DNA of 43,887 nt from Clostridia bacterium. Its GTDB lineage: Bacteria; Bacillota; Clostridia; Christensenellales; Aristaeellaceae. Shown here in pieces: positions 8,801-18,333 of the stretch. The DNA lies in contig JAFXQO010000060.1 in the NCBI GenBank assembly GCA_017527065.1, forward strand, positions 1-43,887, given 5' to 3'. The first letter of the stretch is position 1. Every line of letters starts with the position of its first letter. A program made the translations under genes and the position numbers. The notes under the pieces were generated by a model. It had not been told where the DNA came from. It saw only the letters and a list, made by a program, of their open reading frames with translations, and made no database searches.

Positions 8801-10217
8801 CATATCGCTGATCTCTCCCCCGCCCCACCACGACATCTATTCGATCGAAGATTTGGCCGAGCTGATCTACGACCTGCAATGCGCCAATGAGGACGCGAAA
8901 ATCACCGTGAAGCTGGTATCCTCCACCGGCGTTGGCACCATCGCCAGCGGCGTGGCCAAGGCCGGCGCGGGCGGCATCCTCATCTCCGGCGGCGAGGGCG
9001 GCACCGGCGCGGCCCCCATGTCCAGCGTGCATCACGCGGGCCTGCCCTGGGAGATCGGGCTGGCTGAGAGCCACCAGGTGCTGTGCCGGAACGGCCTCCG
9101 CCAGACCGTGACGCTGGAGACCGACGGCAAGCTCATGACCGGCCACGACGTGGCCGTGGCGCTGCTGCTGGGCGCGGAGCAGTTCGGCTTCGCCACCGCG
9201 CCGCTGATCACCATGGGCTGCCGCATGATGCGGGTGTGTCACCTGGGCACCTGTCCCTTCGGCGTGGCGACCCAGAACCCCGAGCTGCGCAAGCGGTTTA
9301 TCGGAAAGCCCGAGTATGTGGAGCGGTTCATGCGCTTCATTGCCGGCCAGCTGCGCGAAATCATGGCAAAGCTGGGGGCAAAGACGGTTGACGAGCTGGT
9401 GGGACGAAGCGACCTGCTGAAGATGAAGGACGGCTCCGCGATGGACCTCTCCGGCCTCATCGGCTTTGCGCGGAACATCCATTTCCGGGCCGAATCGAAG
9501 CACGGCTTCGCGCTGCACGAGCGCACCGACGCGCGGTTGATCCAGAATCACGTTCAGCTGACCACCACCGACCGGGCCTTCGGCACGCTTCTCAAAGGAG
9601 AACGATCCATACAGGCGCAGGGCTGCGGCGGACAGTCCTTCGGGGCGTTCCTGCCGAAGGGACAGAGCGTCGCGCTGTACGGCGTGGCCAACGATTACCT
9701 CGGCAAGGGCCTTTCCGGCGGCACGCTGGCCGTCTGTCCGCCGGTGGACGCGGTGTGGAACGAAAACGATACCCTCATCGGCAATGTCGCCCTCTATGGC
9801 GCGACCTCCGGCTACGCCTTCATCGCGGGCATGGCGGGCGAGCGCTTCGCCGTGCGCAACTCCGGCGCGTGGGCCGTCGTCGAAGGCGTGGGCGACCACG
9901 GCTGCGAATACATGACCGGCGGCCGCGTGGCGGTGCTGGGGCCGGTGGGCGATAACTTCGGCGCGGGCATGTCCGGCGGCATCGCCTGGGTGCTGGACGC
10001 GGACGGCGCCCTGGCCGGCTGCATCAACGGCGGTCTTGTGCATCTGTACGATGTCACGCCCGAACAGGCGAAAGAGCTTCACCGCCTGCTAGAAGCCCAC
10101 GCGCAGTACACGAACTCCCGGAAGGCCGTGACGATCCTGTCAGCGTTCGACCTGTGGCTCAAGCGCTTCAAGGCCGTCATATCCGACGAATACCTGCGAT
10201 ACATAAAGGAGGGATAA
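5856..10217 (+). CDS. gltB: Glutamate synthase large subunit
   Basis: A 1453-residue protein that hydrolyses glutamine and transfers the ammonia to 2-oxoglutarate. The amidotransferase nucleophile is expected to be the Cys in HESCGVGAIV (residue 18) after removal of a short propeptide. The FMN/2-oxoglutarate barrel is marked by EGGTGAAPMSS. The 3Fe-4S cluster motif is in CRMMRVCHLGTCPFGVATQ, and a C-terminal GXGXG beta-helix follows. Its ATG overlaps the stop of the ANTAR gene. Residues 441-472 are encoded by a 96-bp palindromic repeat inserted between the amidotransferase and central domains; the reading frame survives. It pairs with the downstream gltD product. Confidence 0.97.
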   Translation: MYDRQYPLYHPELEHESCGVGAIVDLSGRATHRTVDQALRIVERLAHRAGSDALGTTGDGVGIMTQLPHALFRAWAQEEGISLGSPGDYGVGMFFLPEDEVGIQNVCRIFEQLAATEGLNVLGWRDVPCHPAQLGAGARRTMPRIRQCFLKRPGDVLPGVDFDRRLYVLRRVFEKQDTDTYICSLSSRTIVYKGMMLVAQLRSFYDDLQDVRFVSQMAMVHSRFSTNTFPSWSKAHPQRFLLHNGEINTIRGNHDRMKAREETMRSAMMGDSMKRVLPVVDEGGSDSQMLDNTLEFLAMNGFPLPLAGMVLLPEPWQNSKTETPWRDLYRYYATMMEPWDGPAAILYSDGNCVCASLDRNGLRPLRCATTDDNRLILSSEAGVLFEENAHIRRRWKLKAGDVLMADLKTGLLLESDALKTSFARQYPYGEWVKQIVRLEQLPPSALRAATSFGEGDKEGSLTEGAGAKRPRESAGPDLDTLCRAFGYAWEDVQDVVLPMAESGAEPIVSMGADEPIAALSKAHPSLFDYFKQRFAQVTNPPIDALREACKTDETIYIGDDGNLLSRDPDNCAVLELPTPVLTEEELQRIRAIDHPAFCVGEVSLLYPKEQRLRAALGNFFRACDAACQDGVNILILSDRGLDADRLAIPSLLAVSALEQHLIRIKKRTAVSVILESGEPRDVHHMAMLVAFGARAVNPYLAHDVIREQLSEEAIPNYNRALTAGILKIASKMGVSTLQAYQSAQLFEAVGLDETFVAQYFTNTPCVLGGVNLSTVEADSRFHHDSAFLDPVRAGLPSVGRHRLRTGEGAEEHLYSPQVIHALQQAVWTDDAAKFDEYAALVENDGPRTISGMLDFNYDVCNSISLDEVEPVEDIVKRFRTGAMSYGSISQEAHECMAIAMNRLGGRSNSGEGGELPERFGTELNSAIKQVASGRFGVTRDYLLSAREIQIKMAQGAKPGEGGHLPGAKVTESVAKTRCSTPGISLISPPPHHDIYSIEDLAELIYDLQCANEDAKITVKLVSSTGVGTIASGVAKAGAGGILISGGEGGTGAAPMSSVHHAGLPWEIGLAESHQVLCRNGLRQTVTLETDGKLMTGHDVAVALLLGAEQFGFATAPLITMGCRMMRVCHLGTCPFGVATQNPELRKRFIGKPEYVERFMRFIAGQLREIMAKLGAKTVDELVGRSDLLKMKDGSAMDLSGLIGFARNIHFRAESKHGFALHERTDARLIQNHVQLTTTDRAFGTLLKGERSIQAQGCGGQSFGAFLPKGQSVALYGVANDYLGKGLSGGTLAVCPPVDAVWNENDTLIGNVALYGATSGYAFIAGMAGERFAVRNSGAWAVVEGVGDHGCEYMTGGRVAVLGPVGDNFGAGMSGGIAWVLDADGALAGCINGGLVHLYDVTPEQAKELHRLLEAHAQYTNSRKAVTILSAFDLWLKRFKAVISDEYLRYIKEG
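7176..7271 (+). repeat. 96-bp palindromic repeat inserted in frame within gltB
   Basis: The element is bounded by CTCCCTC (7176-7182) and GAGGGAG (7265-7271). Internal copies of the motif (GAGGGAG at 7215-7221, TGAGGGAG at 7241-7248) and small hairpins such as GCCC/GGGC (7188-7198) and GGCGC/GCGCC lie within. Its length is exactly 32 codons, it has no stop in the gltB frame, and it falls in an expected interdomain loop. The encoded peptide is Gly/Glu/Ala/Lys-rich and unlike the surrounding enzyme. From memory, similar GAGGGAG-bounded repeats are dispersed in gut Clostridia genomes. No second copy is visible in this window. Confidence 0.8.
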
Positions 10218-10219
10218 CC

Positions 10220-11605
10220 GTGGGCAAGGCGACGGGATTTATGGAGATCGCGCGCGTCGAAAACCCCTATCGGGACGCGGAGGCGCGGCTTCGCGATTTT
10301 GAGGACCTGCACACGGCGCAGCCGGCGGACGCCCGGCGGGCGCAGGCGTCGCGCTGTATGAACTGCGGCGTGCCTTTCTGCCAGTCGGACTTCGGTTGTC
10401 CCCTCCACAACCTGATCCCCGAGTGGAACGACCTGCTGTACCGCGGCCGGGAACGGGAGGCGCTGGAACGGCTCCTGCAGACCGCGCCCTTCCCGGAATT
10501 CACGGGGCGCGTGTGTCCCGCGCTGTGTGAGAAGGCGTGCAACCTGGAAAACGACGCGACCACCAACCGGGACAACGAGCTGTACCTGATCGAAACCGGT
10601 TTTGAAAAGGGCTGGATCCGGCCGAGACGCCCTGAAAAACGCACCGGAAAGCGCGTGGCCGTCGTGGGCAGCGGCCCCTCCGGCCTGGCGGCGGCAGACC
10701 TTTTGAACCGGCTGGGACACGAAGCGACGGTCGTCGACCGAGCCGACCGGGCGGGCGGGCTGCTCATGTACGGCATACCGAACATGAAACTGCCGAAATC
10801 GGCGGTGGCGCGGCGCGTCGGCCTGATGGCGGAAGAAGGCGTGCGTTTCCTGCTGAACACCGAAGCCGATCCGGCGGCGCTGTCGGATTTCGACGCTGTT
10901 CTGCTCTGCGGCGGCGCGAAGAAACCGCGGGCGCTGAACGTGGAAAACGCCAGAGCGGCGGGCGTCTGCTTCGCGGTGGACTACCTGACCGCGGCGACAA
11001 AAGCGGTGCTGTCCGGGGGCGAGCCCGACCCCATCGCGAAGAGAAAACATGTCGTCGTCGTGGGCGGCGGCGATACCGGCAACGACTGCGTGGGCACGGC
11101 GCTGCGGCAGGGCTGCGCGTCCGTGATCCAGCTCGAAATGATGCCCGCGCCGCCGGCGGATCGCGCCGCAAACAACCCATGGCCCGAATGGCCGCGCACG
11201 CTGCGCACCGACTACGGCCAGCTGGAAGCCATCCGCCTTCAGGGGGACGATCCCCGCGTGTATCAGACGACGGTGAAGCGGATCATCGCCGGGAACGGCC
11301 GTATCGCGGCCATCGAAACCGTGCGCCTGAAGGGGTTTGACCCCATTCCCGGCACGGAGAAAACATTGCCCTGCGAACTGATGCTGATCGCGGCGGGCTT
11401 CGTGGGCTGCGAGGAAGCGACCGCCGGCGCGTTCGGCGTCGAGCGAAACGGGCGCGGGAACCTGATGCCTGCGGACGGTTCGCATCACATGAAGGGCAAC
11501 CTCTTCTCCGCGGGCGATATGCGCAACGGCCAGTCGCTGGTTGTGCGGGCGCTGGCGGACGGCCGCGCGGCGGCGCGGGAAATAAACGAATTCCTGAAAG
11601 GGTGA
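10220..11605 (+). CDS. gltD: Glutamate synthase small subunit
   Basis: A 461-residue subunit that passes electrons from NAD(P)H through FAD and Fe-S clusters to GltB. The GTG at 10220 is chosen because AAGGAGGG (10207-10213) lies within the end of gltB and the protein then begins MGKATGFMEI, as in the family. Cys-rich cluster motifs occur early (CMNCGVPFC, then GCPLHN, then CPALCEKAC). The FAD site is VAVVGSGPSGLAAAD and the NAD(P)H site is VVVVGGGDTGNDC. It is separated from gltB by two bases and from pyrG by six, so these genes are almost certainly one transcript. Confidence 0.96.
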   Translation: MGKATGFMEIARVENPYRDAEARLRDFEDLHTAQPADARRAQASRCMNCGVPFCQSDFGCPLHNLIPEWNDLLYRGREREALERLLQTAPFPEFTGRVCPALCEKACNLENDATTNRDNELYLIETGFEKGWIRPRRPEKRTGKRVAVVGSGPSGLAAADLLNRLGHEATVVDRADRAGGLLMYGIPNMKLPKSAVARRVGLMAEEGVRFLLNTEADPAALSDFDAVLLCGGAKKPRALNVENARAAGVCFAVDYLTAATKAVLSGGEPDPIAKRKHVVVVGGGDTGNDCVGTALRQGCASVIQLEMMPAPPADRAANNPWPEWPRTLRTDYGQLEAIRLQGDDPRVYQTTVKRIIAGNGRIAAIETVRLKGFDPIPGTEKTLPCELMLIAAGFVGCEEATAGAFGVERNGRGNLMPADGSHHMKGNLFSAGDMRNGQSLVVRALADGRAAAREINEFLKG

Positions 11606-11611
11606 GGGAAT

Positions 11612-13207
11612 ATGACGAAATATATCTTTGTCACCGGCGGCGTGGTATCGGGGCTGGGCAAGGGCATCACGGCGGCGTCCCTGGGGCGGCTTTTGAAGGC
11701 GCGCGGGCTGAAGGTGGCCGCGCAGAAGCTGGACCCCTACATCAATGTGGATCCCGGCACCATGAGTCCCTACCAACACGGCGAGGTCTACGTGACCGAA
11801 GACGGCGCGGAAACCGACCTGGACCTGGGCCACTACGAGCGGTTCATCGACGAGGACCTGAACAAGTATTCCAATCTGACTACGGGCCGGGTCTACTCGG
11901 GCGTCATCCAACGGGAGCGCCAGGGCGGCTACCTGGGCTCTACCGTGCAGACCATTCCCCACATCACCGATGAAATCAAGCGCTTTATCTATGCGGTGGG
12001 CAAGAGAACCGACGCCGACGTGGTGATCACCGAGATCGGCGGCACCATCGGCGACATCGAGAGCCAACCCTTCATCGAGGCCATCCGCCAGGTGGGGCTG
12101 GAGGTTGGCCGTGAAAACGCGCTGTACGTCCACGTCACGCTGGTGCCTTACCTGAAGGCCAGCGGCGAGCACAAGTCAAAGCCCACCCAGCACTCCGTGA
12201 AGGAATTGCAGGGCATGGGCATCAGCCCGAACATCATTGTGCTGCGGGTGGATGAGCCGATCACTGACGAGAGCATCTTCACCAAGATCGCCCACTTCTG
12301 TAACGTCAAGCCCGATTGTGTCATTGAAAACCTGACGCTGCCGAACCTGTACGAAGCGCCGCTGATGCTGGAGAAGGCAAACCTGTCCTCCATCGTCTGC
12401 CGGGAGCTGGGCCTCGACGCGCCCGCGCCGGATCTGTCGGATTGGCAGGCGCTGGTGGAGCGCATCTATCATCAGTCGAAATCCGTCAGGATCGGGCTTG
12501 TGGGCAAGTATGTGCAGCTGCACGACGCCTACCTCTCCGTGGCCGAGGCGCTGCGCCACGCGGGCTACGCGCTGGACGCGCGTGTGGAAATTGAATGGAT
12601 CGATTCGGAGACGCTGACGGAAGAAAACCATGCCCAAACACTATCGCAGGTGGACGGCATCATCGTGCCGGGCGGATTCGGCAACCGCGGCATTGAGGGC
12701 ATGATCCTGGCGGCGCGGTACGCCCGAGAACATCATGTGCCCTATTTCGGCATATGCCTTGGCATGCAGATCGCGGTGATCGAATACGCGCGGAATGTGG
12801 CGGGGCTTGAAGGAGCCAACTCCCACGAATTCGACGAGAACAGCCCCCACCAGGTGATCCACTATATGCCCGACCAGAGCGATGACATCGACAAGGGCGG
12901 CACGCTGCGGCTGGGCAAATACCCCTGCGCGCTCAAGCCGGATACCGTCATCGCCGCCTGTTACGGCGCGCCTGAAATCAGCGAACGCCACCGCCACCGC
13001 TATGAATTCAACAATGAATACCGCGGCGCGCTGCAAAGCGCGGGACTCACGCTCTCCGGCTTGTCCCCCGACGGACGCCTGGTTGAGACCGTCGAGATTC
13101 CCGGCGAACGCTTCTTCATCGGCGTGCAGTTCCACCCGGAGTTCAAGAGCAGGCCGAACAAGCCGCATCCGCTGTTTTTGGGGTTTGTGAAGGCGTCAAT
13201 AAAATAG
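11612..13207 (+). CDS. pyrG: CTP synthase
   Basis: A 531-residue enzyme that aminates UTP to CTP with glutamine and ATP. The N-terminal amidoligase domain begins [17 protein letters not shown], and its Mg/ATP region contains [16 protein letters not shown]. The C-terminal class I glutaminase (from about 290) has the nucleophile elbow FGICLGMQ and the HPEF histidine/glutamate pair. Length is normal. It is the last gene of the glnA string, six bases after gltD, and a strong terminator follows. Its presence links pyrimidine synthesis to the glutamine supply. Confidence 0.97.
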   Translation: MTKYIFVTGGVVSGLGKGITAASLGRLLKARGLKVAAQKLDPYINVDPGTMSPYQHGEVYVTEDGAETDLDLGHYERFIDEDLNKYSNLTTGRVYSGVIQRERQGGYLGSTVQTIPHITDEIKRFIYAVGKRTDADVVITEIGGTIGDIESQPFIEAIRQVGLEVGRENALYVHVTLVPYLKASGEHKSKPTQHSVKELQGMGISPNIIVLRVDEPITDESIFTKIAHFCNVKPDCVIENLTLPNLYEAPLMLEKANLSSIVCRELGLDAPAPDLSDWQALVERIYHQSKSVRIGLVGKYVQLHDAYLSVAEALRHAGYALDARVEIEWIDSETLTEENHAQTLSQVDGIIVPGGFGNRGIEGMILAARYAREHHVPYFGICLGMQIAVIEYARNVAGLEGANSHEFDENSPHQVIHYMPDQSDDIDKGGTLRLGKYPCALKPDTVIAACYGAPEISERHRHRYEFNNEYRGALQSAGLTLSGLSPDGRLVETVEIPGERFFIGVQFHPEFKSRPNKPHPLFLGFVKASIK

Positions 13208-13250
13208 TGCGGGCGCATCTTGAAGAAAACCCGTTCCTGTAAAAAACGGA

Positions 13251-13288
13251 AAACCACGTCCGGCATCCACCGGGACCGTGGTTTTTTT
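13251..13288 (+). terminator. Terminator after pyrG
   Basis: AAACCACG (13251-13258) pairs with CGTGGTTT (13277-13284), with an inner CCGG/CCGG stem, and a run of seven Ts follows. It ends the glnA-pyrG transcript. Confidence 0.9.
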
Positions 13289-13327
13289 ACCGGCGCTCTC
13301 AAAATGACGCATCCCTGCATTTTTTCA

Positions 13328-13356
13328 TTGCAAATACAAAGGAGAAATGATATACT
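13328..13356 (+). promoter_or_regulatory. Promoter upstream of the HD-GYP gene
   Basis: TTGCAA (13328-13333), a 17-bp spacer, and TATACT (13351-13356). The damaged coding sequence begins about 75 bases further on. Confidence 0.6.
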
Positions 13357-13430
13357 TTATTCCATAAATTGGGATAAGCTCTGTTACAGAACTCCGTATC
13401 TTCCTGTGGTTTGCTGAGGGTATTTGTATT

Positions 13431-14742
13431 ATGAAAAAGGCGATTGCGTTCTTTTTGTCTTTCATACTATACGACGATGATCTTTAACGAGGAGACCGGC
13501 ATGCCTTCGGGCGAGGCCAATGCGATCCTGCAGTCGCAGGACGGGTACCTTTGGATCGGCAGCTATGCGGGCCTGATCCGCTTTGACGGCTCCACGATGA
13601 TGGATTACGGCAAGAATCTGGAAAACTCGGCGATCCGCGCGTTGTTTGAAAGCGGCTCCGGCGCGCTGTATATCGCGACGCGCGCGGGCGTGAGCGTGTT
13701 CTATTTCAAGGGGCCTAAGCTTGCTCCGCCGCCCGCGATCCTGAACAGCATTACGGTGGACGGCGTGCTCTACGAACACCCCGAATCCCTGGTCCTGCCC
13801 TCGGATACCAAGCGCGTCACAGTGGATATCTCCATCCTGCTCTTCTCCGAGACCCGCGAATACATGATGGCTTATTACCTCGAAGGCTTTGACACAAGCG
13901 AATACGTCACCTTGGACAAGCATGTCAGCGTCAGCTATACGAACCTGAAAGGCGGTTCTTACGCCCTGAAGCTGCGCGTCATTGACCCTATGACCGGAGA
14001 ATCCACGAAGACGCGGTCGCTTACGATCTTCAAAAACATGCAGATCACCGAAAGCGTGTGGTTCTACGTCGCGCTGGCGCTGCTCATAGCGCTGCTGGTC
14101 TGGCTGATCGTCCGCGCGGCCACCCGCCACAAGATGAACGTCCTGATGAAAAAGCAGGAAGAACAGAGCAAGTACATAAACGACATCACGAAGGTCTTTT
14201 CCGAATGCGTCGATATGCGCGACCCCTATACCAATGGCCACAGCGCCCGCGTCGCCCGGTATACGGCCATGCTCGCCGAAAAGCTCGGCAAAAACAAGGA
14301 ACAGGTCGAGCGCATGTACCACATCGCGCTTCTTCACGATGTGGGAAAGATCAGCATCCCGGACGCGATTCTGAATAAACCCGAAAAGCTGACGGAGGAA
14401 GAATTTCTCACCATGCGCAGCCACGCGCAGCGCGGCTACGACGTGCTGAAAGAAATCGCCATCGACCCGGACCTCGCCCTCGGCGCAGGCTTCCACCATG
14501 AACGCTACGATGGCAAAGGTTATCCGAAAGGCCTGAAAGGCGACGAGATCCCCGAGGTCGCGCAGATCATCGGCGTCGCCGACACCTTTGACGCCATGTA
14601 TTCGACCCGGCCTTACCGCAAGAAGATGGAGCTGAGCGCCGTTGTAAAGGAAATCAGCCGCATCTCCGGCACGCAGCTGAGCCCCAGGGTCGTGGACGCC
14701 TTCCTGCAGCTCTACGAAGAAGGCGCGTTCAACGACGCCTGA
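13431..14742 (+). pseudogene. Decayed propeller/Y_Y_Y/HD-GYP membrane signalling protein
   Basis: The ATG at 13431 (GAGGG ten bases upstream) encodes a signal-peptide start, MKKAIAFFLSFI, but this frame stops at 13485-13487. The rest of the protein continues in another frame from about 13462 to 14742. That part holds two 'two-component regulator propeller' blades (DGYLWIGSYAGLIRFDG), a Y_Y_Y domain, one membrane helix, and a complete HD-GYP domain with HDVGK near codon 298 and HHERYDGKGYP. Full-length relatives have about a dozen or more blades, so most of the sensor is gone. Family knowledge: HD-GYP domains hydrolyse cyclic-di-GMP. Without an in-frame signal peptide the remnant may be silent, or may be translated from an internal start as an unlocalised phosphodiesterase. 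One sequencing error could explain the frame change but not the missing blades. Confidence 0.75.
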
Positions 14743-14896
14743 CGGAACTTCGGAGAAGGCCCGCCCCGGATTAACAGAGAATAAATATACATTTATTCAA
14801 CGCAACTCGAAAGAAAGCCGATTTCTCGATATAATGTAATATAACAAAATGAATTCCTGCCAGCAACCTTCAATCCAGAGAAAGGCGGTTTCACCT

Positions 14897-16126
14897 ATGA
14901 GTGATATTCAGACCATCTTCGACCTCATTGAGCGGGAAAAGGCGCGCCAGTCCAGGACCATCGAACTGATCGCCTCTGAAAACTTCGTGAGTGAAAACGT
15001 CCTTCGGGCGGCGGGCTCCTGCCTGACCAACAAATACGCCGAAGGCTATCCGGGCAAGCGATACTACGGCGGATGCGCCGTGGTGGACGAAATCGAGAAT
15101 CTCTGCCGCGAGCAGTGGAAGCAGGTTTTCCACACCGATTACCACGTCAACGTGCAGCCCCACAGCGGCAGCCAGGCCAACGGCGCGGCTTACGCGGCGG
15201 TGCTCAACCCGGGCGACACCATCCTCTCCATGAGCCTGGACAACGGCGCGCACCTCACCCACGGCTCGCCCGTCAACTTTTCCGGCAAGCTGTACAACGT
15301 GGTGTTCTATAATACGGACGACAACGGCTATATCAACATGGACGACGTGCGCGAAAAGGCGCTCGCCTGCAAACCGAAGCTGATCCTCGCCGGAGCCAGC
15401 GCCTATCCCCGCGTGATCGATTTCAAGGCTTTCCGCGCCATCGCGGACGAGGTGGGCGCGCTGCTGATGGTTGACATCGCGCACATCGCGGGCTTGGTAG
15501 CCGCGGGATGCCACCCCTCCCCCTTCGAGGCCGGCTGCGATATCATCACCACCACCACCCACAAGACCCTCCGCGGCCCCCGCGGCGGCCTGATCTTCTG
15601 CAAGAAGGAACTCGGCAAGAAGGTGGACAGCGCCGTGTTCCCCGGCAACCAGGGCGGCCCGCTGGAGCACATCATCGCCGCGAAGGCCGTCGCCGCCGTA
15701 GAGGCCTGCGAACCGTCCTTCGCCGAATACATCAGGAACGTGGTCTCCAACTGCAAGGCCATGGCCGGCGAGTTCACCCGCCTGGGCTACGACCTCGTGA
15801 CCGGCGGCACGGACAACCACCTGTTCCTCGTCGATCTGACGAAGCAGGATGTGACCGGCAAGGCGCTGCAGAACGCGCTGGACGAGTGCGACATCACGCT
15901 GAACAAGAACTGCGTGCCCAATGAGAAACGCTCCCCCATGGTCACTTCCGGCGTGCGCGTCGGCACCGCCGCCATGACCACAAGGGGCATGGACGCGGAC
16001 GGCTTCATCGCCACAGCCCGCGTGATCGACAAAGCCGTGAAGGCGCTGCAGAGCGATTCCTTCAACGAGGCGTTCATCGCCTCGGCCCGCGCCGAAGTCG
16101 CCGGGATCATATCGAAAATCGGCTGA
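14897..16126 (+). CDS. glyA: Serine hydroxymethyltransferase
   Basis: A 409-residue PLP enzyme interconverting serine and glycine with tetrahydrofolate. The ATG at 14897 is preferred because AAAGGCGG lies eight bases upstream and the protein then matches the usual start; a longer frame from 14849 has no ribosome site. IELIASENF is near the N-terminus, and the PLP lysine is Lys223 in [21 protein letters not shown] element lies at 14830-14835 but its -35 partner is weak. It stands alone, facing the chromate-family transporters, with a terminator hairpin between them. Confidence 0.97.
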   Translation: MSDIQTIFDLIEREKARQSRTIELIASENFVSENVLRAAGSCLTNKYAEGYPGKRYYGGCAVVDEIENLCREQWKQVFHTDYHVNVQPHSGSQANGAAYAAVLNPGDTILSMSLDNGAHLTHGSPVNFSGKLYNVVFYNTDDNGYINMDDVREKALACKPKLILAGASAYPRVIDFKAFRAIADEVGALLMVDIAHIAGLVAAGCHPSPFEAGCDIITTTTHKTLRGPRGGLIFCKKELGKKVDSAVFPGNQGGPLEHIIAAKAVAAVEACEPSFAEYIRNVVSNCKAMAGEFTRLGYDLVTGGTDNHLFLVDLTKQDVTGKALQNALDECDITLNKNCVPNEKRSPMVTSGVRVGTAAMTTRGMDADGFIATARVIDKAVKALQSDSFNEAFIASARAEVAGIISKIG

Positions 16127-16145
16127 ATTCCAAAGTATAAAACAC

Positions 16146-16178
16146 CGCGCCCGGCAGGACAGCATCCCGCCGGGCGCG
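16146..16178. terminator. Hairpin between convergent glyA and the chrA pair
   Basis: CGCGCCCGGC (16146-16155) pairs with GCCGGGCGCG (16169-16178). The T-tract is better on the minus strand (GTGTTTTATACTTT), so it mainly ends the chrA transcript. It may serve both directions. Confidence 0.75.
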
Positions 16179-16185
16179 CGTCTGT

Positions 16186-16749
16186 TTACAGAATGGCGTA
16201 CAATATGACCCCGAGCGCGCCGGAGCCCGCCATGACCCAGATGGGATTGGGCTTCCACCTGCGCAACACGAAAAACGCCGCCAGGAAGATGGCTACGGCC
16301 ACGCCGTCGAAGGAAAGCGGATCGTCCGGCAGGTTCCGCTGGCCGTAAACGGCCATGATCAGCAGCGACAGCCCGGCAGAGCCGATCATGGCGACCATGG
16401 CCGGGCGCATCGCCGCGAGGATGCCCTGCACCACACTCAGCCCGCGGAAGCGATGATACACATACGCCAGCGCCATCACGATCCCGCAGGAAGGCACGAC
16501 GCAGCCCACGGTCGCGACGACCGCCCCGGCCAGTCCGGCCACGCGGATGCCCACAAAGGTGGCCGCGTTGATGGCGATGGGGCCGGGCGTCATTTCCGCG
16601 ATGGCCATGATGTCGGCGAACTGAGCCATGCTGAGCCAGGGGTGAATGTCGACCACCTGGTTCTGGATGAGGGGCATGGCCGCGTAGCCGCCGCCGATGC
16701 TGAACAGCCCGATCTGGAAAAAGCTCCAGAACAATTCGAGGAAGATCAT
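16186..16749 (-). CDS. Chromate-family transporter, half-size subunit 2
   Basis: A 187-residue membrane protein of the short-chain CHR family. The N-terminus has the signature SIGGGYAAMPLIQNQVV, and EMTPGPIAINAATFVG follows. About five or six hydrophobic segments are visible. The start overlaps the stop of the upstream half (ATGA, 16746-16749), the standard arrangement for two half-proteins acting as a heterodimer. Chromate is only the named substrate of the family; in an anaerobe the physiological anion could be different, such as sulfate-like oxyanions or an organic acid. Confidence 0.88.
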   Translation of the reverse strand: MIFLELFWSFFQIGLFSIGGGYAAMPLIQNQVVDIHPWLSMAQFADIMAIAEMTPGPIAINAATFVGIRVAGLAGAVVATVGCVVPSCGIVMALAYVYHRFRGLSVVQGILAAMRPAMVAMIGSAGLSLLIMAVYGQRNLPDDPLSFDGVAVAIFLAAFFVLRRWKPNPIWVMAGSGALGVILYAIL

Positions 16750-17315
16750 GTCCCGGCCCCCTTCCTTCCCCTCACCCAGGTATCTGCCGCGCCGATCAGC
16801 GCGCAGGCGAGGATGATGAGCAGTATATTGACCGAGAAGAAGCGCAGCGCGACGAAAGAAGCCGCCATGATCAGCAGCGGCAGGAGCCGTTTCTGACGGA
16901 AGACGCTCCGCGCCATGTTGACCACCACGTCAAGCACCACCGCCGCCACGCCGCAGAGCATGCCGGCAAGCGCCATGTTCGCGATGGCGTTATCGCGAAA
17001 CGCCTGGTAGAACAGCGATACGATCGAAATGATGACCAGCGGCGGCAAAACCGTGCCCAGCACGGTGAGCAGCGCCCCAGCGGCTCCCGCCACCTGATAA
17101 CCCACCAGGATCGACGCGTTGACCGCGATAGGCCCCGGCGATGACTGGGCGATGGCCGTCAGGTTCAGCATCTCCTGTTCGTCGATCCAGTGGAGATCCT
17201 CCACGAAGCGCTTCCTCATCAGCGGGATGATGACATAGCCTCCCCCGAAGGTGCAGGCGCTGAGTTTGAACGTGGATAAAAACAGCCTGGCATAGACGTC
17301 CTTGTCACGCTTCAT
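16746..17315 (-). CDS. Chromate-family transporter, half-size subunit 1
   Basis: A 189-residue membrane protein, partner of the gene downstream. It has TFGGGYVIIPLMRKRFVED and AQSSPGPIAVNASILVGYQ, the same two CHR signatures in homologous positions. GGAAGGAATG lies upstream of the ATG. It is divergent from a LysR-type regulator 103 bases away, which suggests that regulator controls this pair. Confidence 0.88.
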   Translation of the reverse strand: MKRDKDVYARLFLSTFKLSACTFGGGYVIIPLMRKRFVEDLHWIDEQEMLNLTAIAQSSPGPIAVNASILVGYQVAGAAGALLTVLGTVLPPLVIISIVSLFYQAFRDNAIANMALAGMLCGVAAVVLDVVVNMARSVFRQKRLLPLLIMAASFVALRFFSVNILLIILACALIGAADTWVRGRKGAGT

Positions 17316-17349
17316 GAAATCACATTCCTTCCCTTACCCATATTAACGC

Positions 17350-17378
17350 TTGCAATTCAATAAGGGAAGTAATATAAT
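17350..17378 (+). promoter_or_regulatory. Promoter of the LysR gene; intergenic control region
   Basis: TTGCAA (17350-17355), a 17-bp spacer, and TATAAT (17373-17378). TTGCA (17350-17354) and TGCAA (17383-17387) form the ends of a loose inverted repeat spanning the promoter, a possible autoregulatory LysR site. No convincing promoter for the minus-strand chrA pair could be assigned. Confidence 0.65.
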
Positions 17379-17418
17379 TTAATGCAAATGATAAATAAAA
17401 TGATATAAGGAGTCTGCC

Positions 17419-18333
17419 ATGACCCTGCGACACATGTTGATCTTCCGCGCCGTCTGTGCGGCGGGCTGCAACTCCACGAAGGCGGCCGAGGCGCTGCACA
17501 TGACGCAGCCCGCCGTAAGCCTGGCCGTAAAGGAGCTGGAATCGTATTACGGCGTGCGCCTGTTCGACCGCATCGGCAAGCGCCTGCAGCTGACCGAGGC
17601 GGGCCGGAGCTTCCTTCGCTACGCCATCCACATTTCCGACCTGTTCGAGGATATGGAGCGCGGACTGCGGGATTGGGACGCCAAGGGCCTGCTGCGCGTC
17701 GGGGCGAGCATCACCATCGGATCGCAGCTGATGCCGAATTACGTGCGCGCCTTCGCGGCGCTCTATCCCGAAACGGAGGTGCGCGTGCTGGTGGAGCAAT
17801 CAGACCGCCTGGAGAAGAAGCTGCTGGCCAACGAACTGGATTTCGCGCTCATCGAGGGCGTAGCGCACGACCCCGCCATCGTATCGGAGGCGTACATGGA
17901 GGACGAACTGTGCGTCGTCTGTCCGGCGGGCGGTCCCTGGGAGGAGAACCAGACTATGTCCCTCGATGATTTCGCGCGGCAGCGGCTCCTGCTGCGGGAG
18001 CCCGGCAGCGGTACGCGGGAGGTCTTCGACCGGGCCATGGAGCAGGCCGGCTATGCCGTCGTCCCAGTTTGGGAAGCCATGAGCACTACAGCGCTGGTCA
18101 ACGCCGTGATCAACGGCCTCGGCCTGGCCGTGCTGCCCCGGCGCATGGTCCTCTCGGCGCAGGATCGGGGTCTCGTGGCGACGGTGCGGGTAGAAGGGCT
18201 CGATCTGCGCCGCAGCTTCTTCATAATCCATCACAGGGACAAATACCTAACGGCCTCGGCGCTCTCTTTCATGGCCCTCTGCCGCGCCTACGAGCGGGAC
18301 TACCCAACCCCAGCCTGCTGCGGCCTGTCCTGA
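17419..18333 (+). CDS. LysR-family transcriptional regulator
   Basis: A 304-residue regulator. The N-terminal winged helix-turn-helix (residues 1-60) reads NSTKAAEALHMTQPAVSLAVKELE, the LysR hallmark. A periplasmic-binding-like effector domain follows (about 88-295), with the dimer-facing stretch LLREPGSGTREVFD as in CysB/CbbR-like members. AAGGAG lies seven bases before the ATG. Divergent orientation to the chrA pair makes those genes the likely target. The effector cannot be read from the sequence. Confidence 0.93.
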   Translation: MTLRHMLIFRAVCAAGCNSTKAAEALHMTQPAVSLAVKELESYYGVRLFDRIGKRLQLTEAGRSFLRYAIHISDLFEDMERGLRDWDAKGLLRVGASITIGSQLMPNYVRAFAALYPETEVRVLVEQSDRLEKKLLANELDFALIEGVAHDPAIVSEAYMEDELCVVCPAGGPWEENQTMSLDDFARQRLLLREPGSGTREVFDRAMEQAGYAVVPVWEAMSTTALVNAVINGLGLAVLPRRMVLSAQDRGLVATVRVEGLDLRRSFFIIHHRDKYLTASALSFMALCRAYERDYPTPACCGLS

